DNA of 23,479 nucleotides from CAZHCG01 sp046484285 (GCA_046484285.1 JAWOBP010000034.1:1-23479), one strand, 5' to 3'. Positions 1 through 7,743 are shown, counted from the stretch's first letter. The notes: generated by a model from the sequence alone, not told the origin. Translations and numbers: made by a program.

Positions 1-762
1 CCGCGGTCAAAAGACCGCGGCCCCATTGAAGCGCGATGATTTCCGAGACCTCCATCCCGTCCAGCGCGACGTCTCCGCGGTCAAAAGACCGCGGCCCCAT
101 TGAAGCAGGACAGGCTTGCCGTCATATCGGCGCGCATCACAGAGGTCTCCGCGGTCAAAAGACCGCGGCCCCATTGAAGCCCCCCTGAGCCGGTCAAACC
201 ACGTGATCATGTCACTCGGGTCTCCGCGGTCAAAAGACCGCGGCCCCATTGAAGCGTCCTTCAATCCTGGCATCGCCTCGTGGAGGTCGGCGTCTCCGCG
301 GTCAAAAGACCGCGGCCCCATTGAAGCGTCTTCGCCGGCTTCGTCTTCGTCTTCGCCGTCTTGTCTCCGCGGTCAAAAGACCGCGGCCCCATTGAAGCTT
401 CTACTCCCGCGCCTTCTGTGCCGACATTACCATGTCTCCGCGGTCAAAAGACCGCGGCCCCATTGAAGCTAGTCGTCCATCCTCCGGCCAGCGGCGATGG
501 ATCGGATGTCTCCGCGGTCAAAAGACCGCGGCCCCATTGAAGCCCCGTGGCCGGCTCGGCGATGGCAGCGATCCGCGCGTGTCTCCGCGGTCAAAAGACC
601 GCGGCCCCATTGAAGCAAGTACACGGTGGGCGATCAGATGCCCGCGATCCGCGTCTCCGCGGTCAAAAGACCGCGGCCCCATTGAAGCCTTCAACGACCT
701 AGCGATAGACTCCAACGCTTTGAGTTGTCTCCGCGGTTAAAAGACCGCGGCCCCTCGGGTGC
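1..762 (+). CRISPR. CRISPR array, distal part: 11 repeats and 10 spacers
   Basis: The repeat is 36 bp, starting GTCTCCGCGG and ending CCCCATTGAAGC. Its core is a perfect hairpin, CCGCGGTC and GACCGCGG around an AAAA loop. Repeats start at 1 (only the last 32 bases are in the window), 71, 145, 220, 292, 363, 434, 508, 581, 653 and 727. Spacers are 35-39 bp and all different: 33-70, 107-144, 181-219, 256-291, 328-362, 399-433, 470-507, 544-580, 617-652 and 689-726. The repeat at 727-762 is degenerate: one C-to-T change in the stem and the last eight bases replaced. A decayed last repeat and the ATTGAAGC end both point to transcription on the plus strand, with leader and any cas genes left of the window. 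The type (I or III) cannot be set from the repeat alone. Short open frames across the array are repeat artefacts. Confidence 0.97.
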
Positions 763-793
763 TCGGGGAAGAAATGGGATGAATGGGACTTGA

Positions 794-833
794 TAGGACG
801 GATTGGAGAATAGGACGGATTGGAGAATAGGAC
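794..833. repeat. 17-bp tandem repeat, about 2.3 copies
   Basis: The unit TAGGACGGATTGGAGAA occurs at 794-810 and 811-827, followed by a partial unit TAGGAC at 828-833. It sits between the CRISPR trailer and a four-helix-bundle gene remnant. From memory, GGAC/GGAT-type short tandem repeats often interrupt four-helix-bundle genes of the 23S rRNA intervening-sequence type, which would explain the position; that link is inference. Confidence 0.8.
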
Positions 834-836
834 TGA

Positions 837-968
837 GAGGAAAGCCATGCCTCCGGCACCTCGCGCAAGACGGAGCTCAGGCTGACCAGCGTGGCGCGCG
901 ACAGCCTCGGGGAGCTGGTGCTCGACGTTGCTCGGTTCCGGGTGAACGGTTTGCCGTCTCGTGGTCGG
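837..968 (+). pseudogene. remnant of a four-helix-bundle (23S intervening-sequence type) protein
   Basis: Read from 837, the frame encodes EESHASGTSRKTELRLTSV and then ARDSLGELVLDVARFRVNGL. This resembles the middle of small four-helix-bundle proteins related to 23S rRNA intervening-sequence proteins, whose usual pattern is AEGSxASxTSKKxELKLxNVARASLEELLLDYxDFLR. The frame has a stop at 834 directly upstream, and the tandem repeat takes the place of the first helices. Downstream of about 968 the reading runs into Arg/Pro-rich translation of hairpin DNA with no similarity I can recognise. The piece is therefore a fragment lacking both ends. The match is by eye and from memory of the family, so it is a moderate call. 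Confidence 0.5.
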
Positions 969-1030
969 CCGCTCGATACGCCTGCTTCTCCCCGGCCTCG
1001 GTTGTTGCCCGGCGGAGTAAACGCTCTTTC

Positions 1031-1772
1031 AGCCCAAAGGGCTTGTCGCCGCCGGCGACATCGTGGCCGCGGGGTTCATCCCCGCGGGTGAGCGCCCGAG
1101 GATGGATGGCTGCATCGTTCGATCCACGGGTTGGGCGCCCCGGAAGGCCGGGGCCTTGCGATTACATTGGTGATCAAAAACACTTTTGAGCTCGAGCCTT
1201 GCCCGATCGTTGCCCGGCAGCTTTCGGGCAAGGCGCGAACCTTCCGGTTTTTTCAGCCTGTTCTCCGGAGCAAGGCCTTGGCCTTGCTCTGACATTGCGA
1301 GTGGCCTCTGAAGGATAGATCCATCCTTGCTCCGGGCTCGGATCGACCGTCCTGGCAAGAAGAGATCGATCCTTTCGAGCAGAAAACGAGCGCCGGGCAA
1401 GGCTCGAGCCTTCCGGCGTCGTCGTGGTCATGGATCATGGAAGGATCGATCTTCAACTCCGCGTTGTCGGGACGGTCGAGCCAAGGCTCGATCGTTGCCG
1501 TAAAGATGCCGGGCATCGAGCGGCAAAGGCCGCTTCCATCGCCCGGACGAGCCTGGACGCCGGCGGGAAGGATCTGTCCTTAGCTCCGTCCTCGACCGGA
1601 CGGCCGACCGAACACGACCGTTCAGCTCGATTGTCGACGACGCCTGTCCGCCTACGCCCGTGCCATCTGTTCCCCGACCCCGGGCTCCGGCGGGATGAAC
1701 GAGACGTTACTCCTTCCTCCAACCCGTGCAGATCCTGCACGGGTCTGCTTGCACCGCGGCCACGAGGGCCGC
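1031..1772. repeat. non-coding region dense in short perfect hairpins
   Basis: No credible gene is present between about 970 and 1951. At least twelve short inverted repeats lie in some 740 bases: 1031-1043, 1045-1059, 1067-1087 (8-bp stem), 1137-1154 (7 bp), 1196-1234 (11-bp stem, 17-nt loop), 1268-1289 (10-bp stem, TT loop), 1311-1328, 1399-1412 (14-bp palindrome inside a longer imperfect one, 1391-1418), 1476-1491, 1505-1517, 1519-1534, 1722-1744 (10-bp stem, ATC loop) and 1756-1772. Open frames here are rich in Arg, Pro and Ser on both strands, as expected for non-coding GC-rich DNA. The region may be an assembly of REP-like palindromic elements; no function is visible. Confidence 0.65.
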
Positions 1773-1914
1773 AGTCAGGATTACGACGCCCGGCGGGCTC
1801 GGCTTCTGATTCCCGGGTGTCTGTATAGAAAAGAGCGCTGCCCCGAGGTCGGCCGGAAAAGCCCTTGGGGCTTGTCGCGAGAGGTGGAGCGAGGGGGTGA
1901 GGCTCTCTCGCGCT
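1720..1914 (-). repeat. dispersed intergenic repeat, copy 1 (inverted relative to the copy near 10.9 kb)
   Basis: Read on the minus strand, this stretch starts with a GAGAGAGCCTC-CCCCTC module (about 1891-1914), has a CGTCGTAATCCTGACTG module (about 1774-1790) and ends with a hairpin of CCCGTGCAG, loop ATC, CTGCACGGG (1723-1743). The same modules, in the same order and diverged, occur on the plus strand at about 10788-10950. Spacing between modules differs, so the homology is patchy and judged by eye. Confidence 0.4.
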
Positions 1915-1951
1915 TTGTTGCCGGATTGGGCGGCTCGCGGTATCGTCGCGC

Positions 1952-3202
1952 ATGCTCTGGCGTTCCCTCGTTTTGCTCGTGGCCGCGTTGGCTCTGCTCG
2001 TTGCTCGCGACTGCCTCGCGGCCGGGGAGGAGGCCGCGGCCGAGGGCTCCTCGTCTCCCGTCGACGTCTCCTTCGATCCGGGGTCGGGTCTGATCATGAC
2101 CGCCGCCGACGGCGCGCTCGTGCTCAAGCCGATCGGAATCGCGCAGCCGCTCTTCACCGCCCGGATCGCGCCCTCTTCCGACGATCCGGTAGCGGGCAGC
2201 GGCTTCACGCTGCGCCGCGGCGCGCTGGGCTTCGACGCCCGCCTCTGGAGCTGGGCCCGCGTCTTCTTCACCGCCAACATCGGCCGCGGCCGCCTGGAGC
2301 TGTGGGACTACTTCGTCGAGATCGATCCGCTCGAGGGCGCCCTGGCCCTGCGCGCGGGCCGCTTCCGTCCCTGGCTGGGCCGCCAGCGGCTGATGGGCTG
2401 CCACAAATACCAGTTCGTGCAGCTCTCCCGGGCGATGACCGGCCTCTTGCAGATGGGCGACGGCCGCGACCTGGGCGTCGGCCTGCACGGGATGCTGGGC
2501 GAGACGCTCGAGTACGGGCTCGGCGCCTGGAACGGAGAGTGGAGCGACTTCGCTCCCCAGTCGGGGGACAGCACGCCGGAAGGAGTCTCGATTCCGCCCA
2601 ACCGCGGAGTCCAGCTCGGCGGCAGGCTGGCCGTCCACCCGCTCTCGCCGCTGCCGCTGGGCGAGGAGCCGGACCTGGCCGCCTCGCCCGAGCCGAGAAT
2701 GGTCCTGGCCGCCGCCGCGATCTACAACCCGCGCCACGACCGTACGCTGAATCTGCCCGCCTTCGATCGAGACGTGCGCTACGAGGATCACCTCGTGCAG
2801 CTGGGCGGAGAGGCGGCCTTCAAGTGGCGCGGCCTCAGCGCCGTGGCCGAGCTGTTCCTGGCCCGCGCCTGGCTGGACGAGGGGGCGGCCCCGGAGATCG
2901 CCGACCGGCACCGCTCGCAGGGGCTGGACGAGTGGGGAGTCGGGACCTACGCGCAGCTGGGCTGGTTCGTCGTCGAGCAGCGCCTGGAGCTGGCCGCCCG
3001 CTTCGACTTCCTCGACACCAACGCCGAGCTGCGCGGCGCCGATCTCTACCCGGCCGGCGGAGTCAACCTCTACCTGGTCGGCTACCTGCTCGAGCTGCAG
3101 CTGATGTACCGGGCCACCCTCGCAGCGGGCTACGGAGACGACGACCCGGGCCGCCCCGCCACCGCGCACGACGTCTTCTTGATGCTGCAAGCCGCGATCT
3201 GA
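1952..3202 (+). CDS. phosphate-selective porin O/P-like outer-membrane protein
   Basis: A 416-residue protein with a hydrophobic N-terminal export signal (about residues 1-24, ending near CLAAG). The body alternates short amphipathic strands and ends in VFLMLQAAI, as in an outer-membrane beta-barrel. The stretch FTLRRGALGFDARLW, then WDYFVEIDPLEG and LRAGRFRPWLG, follows the layout of the phosphate-selective porin O/P family (R-R-x-x-L-G-x-x-G, then an AGxFKxPFG-like strand). Length fits the family. It probably forms a channel in the outer membrane; the true substrate cannot be read from the sequence, and phosphate should not be assumed. The ATG at 1952 is chosen because the signal peptide begins there; no strong ribosome site precedes it. 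It converges on the redox operon with only 15 bases between stop codons and no visible terminator. Confidence 0.75.
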   Translation: MLWRSLVLLVAALALLVARDCLAAGEEAAAEGSSSPVDVSFDPGSGLIMTAADGALVLKPIGIAQPLFTARIAPSSDDPVAGSGFTLRRGALGFDARLWSWARVFFTANIGRGRLELWDYFVEIDPLEGALALRAGRFRPWLGRQRLMGCHKYQFVQLSRAMTGLLQMGDGRDLGVGLHGMLGETLEYGLGAWNGEWSDFAPQSGDSTPEGVSIPPNRGVQLGGRLAVHPLSPLPLGEEPDLAASPEPRMVLAAAAIYNPRHDRTLNLPAFDRDVRYEDHLVQLGGEAAFKWRGLSAVAELFLARAWLDEGAAPEIADRHRSQGLDEWGVGTYAQLGWFVVEQRLELAARFDFLDTNAELRGADLYPAGGVNLYLVGYLLELQLMYRATLAAGYGDDDPGRPATAHDVFLMLQAAI

Positions 3203-3217
3203 CGCGGACCGGCCGTT

Positions 3218-3652
3218 CTACATCTGGACCTTGCCCTCGTCCTCGGCGTACATGCGGGCCAGCTGGGAGTCGAGATCCACGATCTTGAGCGAGTGGTTGT
3301 GACAGCCGACCTTGGGGCAGGCCTCGACCTGGCCGCCGTCGGGAAGCTGGATGGCGAACATGGGTATCTGGCACATCTTGCAGTTCTCGTCGATCTTCAA
3401 AGACACCTCGCAGACCGGGCAGGAGACCTCGATGATGTCGCCCCGGTGCAAAGGCACGTCGCTTTCGAACTCGAACTTGCCGTAGAACGGATTGAGGTAG
3501 AGCATCCCCACCTGGCCGCCGTTGCGTACCTTGACCGCGATCGCCTTCTCTCCGTCGAAGCTCCGCTCGGAGCTCATCAGCGAGTGGCCGTTGGGGCAGC
3601 GCCCGTCGCTGACGCGAATCCTGCCGGTCAGGCTTCCCATGTCCTTTTTCAT
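3218..3652 (-). CDS. small cysteine-rich, zinc-ribbon-like protein of unknown function
   Basis: A 144-residue protein that closes the redox operon. Its ATG overlaps the stop of the upstream polyferredoxin gene (ATGA, 3649-3652), so the two are probably translationally coupled. Cysteine pairs occur as SCPVCEVS, NCKMCQIP and ACPKVGCHNH, with a further Cys-His in RCPNGHS near the N-terminus. That suggests one or two zinc ribbons rather than iron-sulfur clusters, because there is no CxxCxxCxxxCP motif. The middle (VGMLYLNPFYGKFEFE) looks like a small beta fold. I do not recognise a named family. Position at the end of a 2-oxoacid oxidoreductase/NuoEFG operon suggests a structural or assembly role for that complex; this is inference only. 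Confidence 0.8.
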   Translation of the reverse strand: MKKDMGSLTGRIRVSDGRCPNGHSLMSSERSFDGEKAIAVKVRNGGQVGMLYLNPFYGKFEFESDVPLHRGDIIEVSCPVCEVSLKIDENCKMCQIPMFAIQLPDGGQVEACPKVGCHNHSLKIVDLDSQLARMYAEDEGKVQM

Positions 3653-4053
3653 CGCCTCATCTCCAAAGCGTTGTGCGGGCAGAACCTGACGCAGGCCGGG
3701 TCCCCGCCGCACAGGTCGCACTTGAGCGGCACCGCGAGCACGTGGTCGAACTGGATGTGACCGAACGGACAGGCCGCCTCGCACAGACCGCACCCCACGC
3801 AGCGCTGCTCGTCCAGCTCGATCGCGCGCGTCTCCTCGTTGCGCACCAGCGCGTCGGTGGGACAGACCTGGGCACAGGCAGCCTCGGCGCAGTGGAGGCA
3901 GGTCATCTGCATGTAGCGATCGGGCCCGGTGGGGTAGATGTGAATCCGCGACTGCCCCAGGTTGCCGTCCTTGCCCTTGACCATCGCGCAGGCCAGCTCG
4001 CAGGTCCTGCATCCGGTGCAGTTTCCGGGGATAACTGTGTAGATCTTCTCCAT
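3649..4053 (-). CDS. polyferredoxin, 4Fe-4S electron-transfer subunit (HycB/CooF-like)
   Basis: A 134-residue soluble protein that should bind four [4Fe-4S] clusters. Cysteine groups in order are CTGCRTCELAC (from residue 12), CLHCAEAACAQVCP, CVGCGLCEAACP and CDLCGGDPACVRFCP. This is the layout of electron-transfer subunits in formate dehydrogenases, hydrogenases and related enzymes (HycB, CooF, HydN types). The ATG at 4053 follows a good ribosome site (GGGGAGG, six bases upstream). It starts 14 bases after the NuoG-like gene stop and overlaps the next gene by four bases. It most likely carries electrons between the ferredoxin side and the NuoEFG-like module, but the partner cannot be proven from sequence. 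Confidence 0.88.
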   Translation of the reverse strand: MEKIYTVIPGNCTGCRTCELACAMVKGKDGNLGQSRIHIYPTGPDRYMQMTCLHCAEAACAQVCPTDALVRNEETRAIELDEQRCVGCGLCEAACPFGHIQFDHVLAVPLKCDLCGGDPACVRFCPHNALEMRR

Positions 4054-4067
4054 GTTACGCCTCCCCG

Positions 4068-4817
4068 CTAGCTTCCGACCCGGTCGAAGTGACTGGCCAG
4101 TTCCTTCTTCTTGCACGCCGCGCACTTGTCGTAGTAGCCAGCCGGCACCTCGCCCTTCGAAACCACGTAGTCGCGGTGCTCGACAGTAATCGTCGGCGCC
4201 TTGCAGTCCTCGCACAGCACGAACTCGAACTCGCGATCCCATATTTTGCGGGTCGTCTTCGTATCCGTCATCTCGATGTGGCCCGTGGGGCAGACCGCGG
4301 CGCAGCTGCCGCAGCCGATGCAGGCGTCGGCCCGAAGGTGGAACGGGGGCGCGATCTCCTTGGTCGTGCCGCGGTTGACCGCGCTGATTGCGTTGCGGCC
4401 TATCGCCTCGCAGGCCCGCACGCACAGGTAACACATTATGCACCTGGAGCCGTCGGCCCACTCCTCGTAAGCGGTGACCTTCCCGTGCTCGGCGGCGAGA
4501 TCGCGGATCACCTTCGAGTCGGGACAGCGCGCGACCAGCAGATCCAGCACCGTCTGCCGGTGGCGGTGCACCGCCTCGTTGTCGGTGGTGACCTCCAGCC
4601 CTTCCTCCACCGGGTAGAGGCAGGCCGTGACCAGCCCCTTCCACCCTCCCCACTTCTCGTGGGTGATCTCCACCATGCACAGCCGGCAGGCTCCCACCGG
4701 CTCGAGAGCATCGTGGTGGCAAAGGGTCGGAATCTCGATACCGTTCCGCCGGGCGACGGTGAGGATCGTCTCACCTTCGTCCGCCGCCAGCTTCTTTCCG
4801 TTGATGAAGATCTGCAT
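4068..4817 (-). CDS. NuoG N-terminal/HoxU-like iron-sulfur subunit
   Basis: A 249-residue protein matching the N-terminal iron-sulfur part of NuoG, also found as HoxU in NAD-linked hydrogenases. A plant-type [2Fe-2S] domain has ligands C33, C44, C47 and C66; the last spacing is longer than the usual 12-13 residues. Two [4Fe-4S] motifs follow, CIMCYLCVRAC (126-136) and CIGCGSCAAVC (166-176). The His-Cys3 cluster site expected between them (H-x3-C-x2-C-x5-C) is missing: the region reads ARCPDSKVIRDLAAEHG and keeps only one cysteine. A C-terminal tail adds two CxxC pairs (LCEDCK, KCAACK), which could bind zinc or another cluster. The molybdopterin-like C-terminal part of full NuoG is absent, as in HoxU. 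It should carry electrons from NuoF. The ATG at 4817 follows a GAGG ribosome site. Confidence 0.88.
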   Translation of the reverse strand: MQIFINGKKLAADEGETILTVARRNGIEIPTLCHHDALEPVGACRLCMVEITHEKWGGWKGLVTACLYPVEEGLEVTTDNEAVHRHRQTVLDLLVARCPDSKVIRDLAAEHGKVTAYEEWADGSRCIMCYLCVRACEAIGRNAISAVNRGTTKEIAPPFHLRADACIGCGSCAAVCPTGHIEMTDTKTTRKIWDREFEFVLCEDCKAPTITVEHRDYVVSKGEVPAGYYDKCAACKKKELASHFDRVGS

Positions 4818-4835
4818 TGGAAACCTCGCCCCGAC

Positions 4836-6719
4836 TCAGCGGTTCACGACCGCGTCGTACTTGCACACGACCCGGCAGGCCCCGCATTGTGTGCACTTCT
4901 GTTCGTCGATCACGTGCGCCTGCTTCTTCTCTCCGCTGATCGCTCCCACCGGGCAGGCCTTGATGCACAGCATGCAGCCGGTGCACTTCTCCTCGTCGAT
5001 CACGAAGTGCGTTATCTTGCGGCAGACACCGGCGGGGCAGCGCTTGTGCTCGATGTGCTGTTCGTACTCCTCGCGGAAGTTGTGCAGCGTGGAGAGCACC
5101 GGGTTGGGAGCCGACTTGCCCAGACCGCAGAGAGAGCCGACCGCCACGTCCTCGGCCAAGCGCTCGATCTTCTCCAGGTCGCCCGGCCGCCCCTCGCCGT
5201 CGCAGATCGCCGTCAGCATCCGATGCAGCTGGTGGATTCCCTCGCGGCACGGCACGCACTTGCCGCAGGACTCCTCGAGCAGGAACCCGAGGAAGTACCT
5301 GGCCACGTCGACCATGCAGGTGCGGTCGTCCATCACTATCATCCCGCCCGATCCCATCATCGAGCCCGCCGCCGCCAGTGCGTCGAAATCGACCGGCAGA
5401 TCGAGGTGCTCCTCGCCGAGGCAACCGCCGGACGGGCCGCCGGTCTGCACTCCCTTGAACGGCCGATCGTCGATGATGCCGCCTCCGATTCCGAAGATCA
5501 CCTCGCGCAGCGTGGTGCCCATCGGAACCTCGATCAGCCCCGTGTTTTTCACCTTGCCCACCAGGCAGAACGCCTTGGTGCCCGGCGACTTCTCGGTGCC
5601 CATGCCGGCGAACCACTCGCCGCCCTCGCGGATGATGGCCGGCAGACAGGCGTAGGTCTCGACGTTGTTGAGCACCGTGGGCTTGTCGTAGAGGCCGCGC
5701 TGCACCGAGCGCACGTACTTGGCGCGCGGTTCGCCGACGTTGCCCTCGATGCTGCGCATCAGCGCGCTGGACTCCCCGCAGACGAACGCGCCGCCGCCGC
5801 GGCTGATGGTTATCTCGAAATCGAGATCGGAGCCCAGGATCCCCTCCCCGAGCAACCCGGCCTCGCGGCAGGCGTCGATCGCCTTTTGCAGCCGCTTCAC
5901 CGCCCGCGGGTACTCGTTTCTCACGTAGATGTAGCCGCGCTTCGACCCGATTGCGTGGGCGCAGATGATCATCCCTTCGAGAACCCGGTAGGGATCGCCT
6001 TCCATGATGCAGCAATCCATGAACGCGCCCGGATCGCCCTCGTCCCCGTTGCAGATCACGAAACGCTCGTCGCCCTCGGCACGAACGCAGGAACGCCACT
6101 TGCGGCCGGTGGGGAAGCCGCCGCCGCCGCGGCCGCGCAGCCCCGAACGCTCCACCTCGGAGATCACGTCGCCGGGCTTCATCTCCAGCGCGGCGGTCAG
6201 CGCTTGGAAGCCGCCCGCCGCCACGTACGAATCCAGCGACTCGGCCGCGACCGATCCGCAACCCTCGAGCGCCACGAGCCGTTGCCCGCGGTAGAAGGGA
6301 ATCTCCGCCCTGCCCTTGCAGCGTTGCTTGCTGGCGGGATCCCTGAACAGCAGCTTGTCGATCACCTCGCCTTTCACGAGGGTCCGCGAGACGATATCGG
6401 CCGCGTGCGACGGCTTGACCTTGGTGTACACGATGCCCTCGGGCAAGATGTGCACCAGCGGGCCGACCTGGCAGAACCCCTGGCAACCGGTCACCGTGGC
6501 CAGCACGTGCTCGTCGCCTTCGGCGCACGGAGCGAGATCCACCTGCAGCGACAGGCCGGCTTTTTCGATCTCCGTGACGAGGGCGTCGTAGACATCGAAG
6601 GCTCCGAGCGCCGCACAGCCGGTCCCCGAGCAGACGCGGACCCGACGCTTCACCTTGGCTTCCGCCGCTTTCAGCGATTCCTGGAGCGACCGGAGTTCCT
6701 TGACAGTACCGATTCGCAT
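4836..6719 (-). CDS. nuoF: NuoF-like NAD(P)H-binding flavoprotein with extra ferredoxin domains (HndC/HydB type)
   Basis: A 627-residue protein, longer than respiratory NuoF because of extra domains at both ends. Residues 1-100 are a thioredoxin-like [2Fe-2S] domain with ligands C30, C35, C79 and C83. The central flavoprotein has the FMN/NADH glycine-rich loop RGRGGGGFPTGRKW (about 193-206), then CNGDEGDPGAFMD. Near residues 480-490, ESCGKCVPCREG provides [4Fe-4S] ligands. The C-terminus adds two [4Fe-4S] motifs, CTGCMLCIKACP and CTQCGACRVVC. This architecture is that of the diaphorase subunit in soluble NAD(P)-linked, often electron-bifurcating, hydrogenases and formate dehydrogenases (HndC, HydB). 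No such catalytic subunit lies in this window. The ATG at 6719 has a strong GGAGAGGAG ribosome site, 13 bases after the nuoE stop. It is the NAD(P)H entry or exit point of the complex. Confidence 0.93.
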   Translation of the reverse strand: MRIGTVKELRSLQESLKAAEAKVKRRVRVCSGTGCAALGAFDVYDALVTEIEKAGLSLQVDLAPCAEGDEHVLATVTGCQGFCQVGPLVHILPEGIVYTKVKPSHAADIVSRTLVKGEVIDKLLFRDPASKQRCKGRAEIPFYRGQRLVALEGCGSVAAESLDSYVAAGGFQALTAALEMKPGDVISEVERSGLRGRGGGGFPTGRKWRSCVRAEGDERFVICNGDEGDPGAFMDCCIMEGDPYRVLEGMIICAHAIGSKRGYIYVRNEYPRAVKRLQKAIDACREAGLLGEGILGSDLDFEITISRGGGAFVCGESSALMRSIEGNVGEPRAKYVRSVQRGLYDKPTVLNNVETYACLPAIIREGGEWFAGMGTEKSPGTKAFCLVGKVKNTGLIEVPMGTTLREVIFGIGGGIIDDRPFKGVQTGGPSGGCLGEEHLDLPVDFDALAAAGSMMGSGGMIVMDDRTCMVDVARYFLGFLLEESCGKCVPCREGIHQLHRMLTAICDGEGRPGDLEKIERLAEDVAVGSLCGLGKSAPNPVLSTLHNFREEYEQHIEHKRCPAGVCRKITHFVIDEEKCTGCMLCIKACPVGAISGEKKQAHVIDEQKCTQCGACRVVCKYDAVVNR

Positions 6720-6732
6720 TGCGCTCCTCTCC

Positions 6733-7203
6733 TCAACCCTGTTCGAGCCGCTTGCCGATTGTGCCGGGCTTCACGTTCGCCAGATACCGATCGCCGGCGA
6801 TCACCACCGGCGCCAAGGCGCAGGCACCCACGCAGGCGACGACCTCCACCGTGTATTTCATGTTCTCGGTGGTCCCGCCGGGCCCCACGCCGAGCGCTTT
6901 TTCGAGGTCGTCCACCACCACGGGCGCACCGCGGATGTGGCAGCTGGTTCCCATGCAGACCTTGACAATCGTCTCCCCCCTTGGCTCGAGGCTGAAGGCC
7001 TTGTAGAAGGTCGCCACCGAGTAGGCCCTGGTCAACGGAACCTCCAGGTGATCGGCCACGGCGCGGATCGCCTCCGCCGGCAGGTAGTTGAACTCCTCCT
7101 GGGTCTCTTGCAACAGGTGCACCAGCGCCTCCGACCGTCCCCGCGGGTAGCGAGCGAGCACGGCCTCGAGCCGCGAGAGATCGACAGCGGATTCATCGCC
7201 CAT
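6733..7203 (-). CDS. nuoE: NuoE-like [2Fe-2S] thioredoxin-fold subunit
   Basis: A 156-residue protein of the complex I 24-kDa/NuoE family. An N-terminal helical part (LVHLLQETQEEFNYLPAEAI) is followed by the thioredoxin-like ferredoxin. Its [2Fe-2S] ligands are the pairs CMGTSC and CVGAC, separated by the usual roughly 40 residues. Length is normal for the family. Its ATG overlaps the stop of the upstream gamma-subunit gene by one base (TGATG at 7201-7205), which implies translational coupling. NuoE partners NuoF in passing electrons from NADH. Its placement inside the 2-oxoacid oxidoreductase operon suggests the two enzymes work together. Confidence 0.93.
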   Translation of the reverse strand: MGDESAVDLSRLEAVLARYPRGRSEALVHLLQETQEEFNYLPAEAIRAVADHLEVPLTRAYSVATFYKAFSLEPRGETIVKVCMGTSCHIRGAPVVVDDLEKALGVGPGGTTENMKYTVEVVACVGACALAPVVIAGDRYLANVKPGTIGKRLEQG

Positions 7204-7743
7204 CACTCGTCTCCTCTCACCTTGCTGCCCTCCTCGTAGCCGGCCTCGAAGGCGGCCACGTTGGCGGGGATGAACTTGGCCTTGCGAGCGAACTGCTTCT
7301 TGATCATCTGGATGCAGGTCTCCTTGTCGACGCTCCGCGACCAGCCCACGTACGCGCCGAACATCACCAGGTTGGCGGCCCGGGCCGTGCCGGCCTTCTC
7401 CGCGATTCCGCCCGCGTCGATGTAGAGCACCGTGCAGTCGTCGCGATCGCACTCGATCGGGACCAGCGTGGTGTTGACCACGATCAGGCCGCCCGGCCGC
7501 ACCCGCGGCCCGAACTTCTCCAGCGAGGGCTGGTTCATCACCAAAAGCGCGGTGGGCTTGGTGATGTAGGGCGATCCCACGGGGCTATCCGAGACGCAGA
7601 CGGTCACGTTGGCCGTCCCGCCGCGCATCTCGGGACCGTAGGAGGGCAGCCAGCTGACCTCCTTGCCCATCTCCATCGCCGTGTAGGCGAGCAGCTTGCC
7701 GGAGAGCAGCATGCCCTGCCCTCCGAATCCGGCCATCAGCACC

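Noticed and set aside
7..740. Open frames on both strands across the array with repeated RSFDRGD or SPRSKDRGPIEA peptides
   Set aside because: They are translations of the CRISPR repeat, in step with its spacing, and have no gene-like start or context.
803..1189. Open frame of 128 codons after the array
   Set aside because: Arg/Pro/Ser-rich, crosses several hairpins and is in a different frame from the four-helix remnant; no ribosome site.
1453..3190. Long minus-strand open frames opposite the porin gene and the region before it
   Set aside because: Antisense frames of a GC-rich gene; composition is Arg/Pro/Ala/Gly-rich and the plus-strand porin has a signal peptide and family motifs.
4068..6719. 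Bifurcating [FeFe]-hydrogenase or formate dehydrogenase operon
   Set aside because: The NuoG-like protein is 249 residues and has no H-cluster or molybdopterin domain, and no other gene in the window supplies one.
4089..6965. 958-codon plus-strand open frame across the NuoF and NuoG-like genes
   Set aside because: It is the complement of well-supported iron-sulfur and flavoprotein genes; His/Arg/Ala-rich with no domain.
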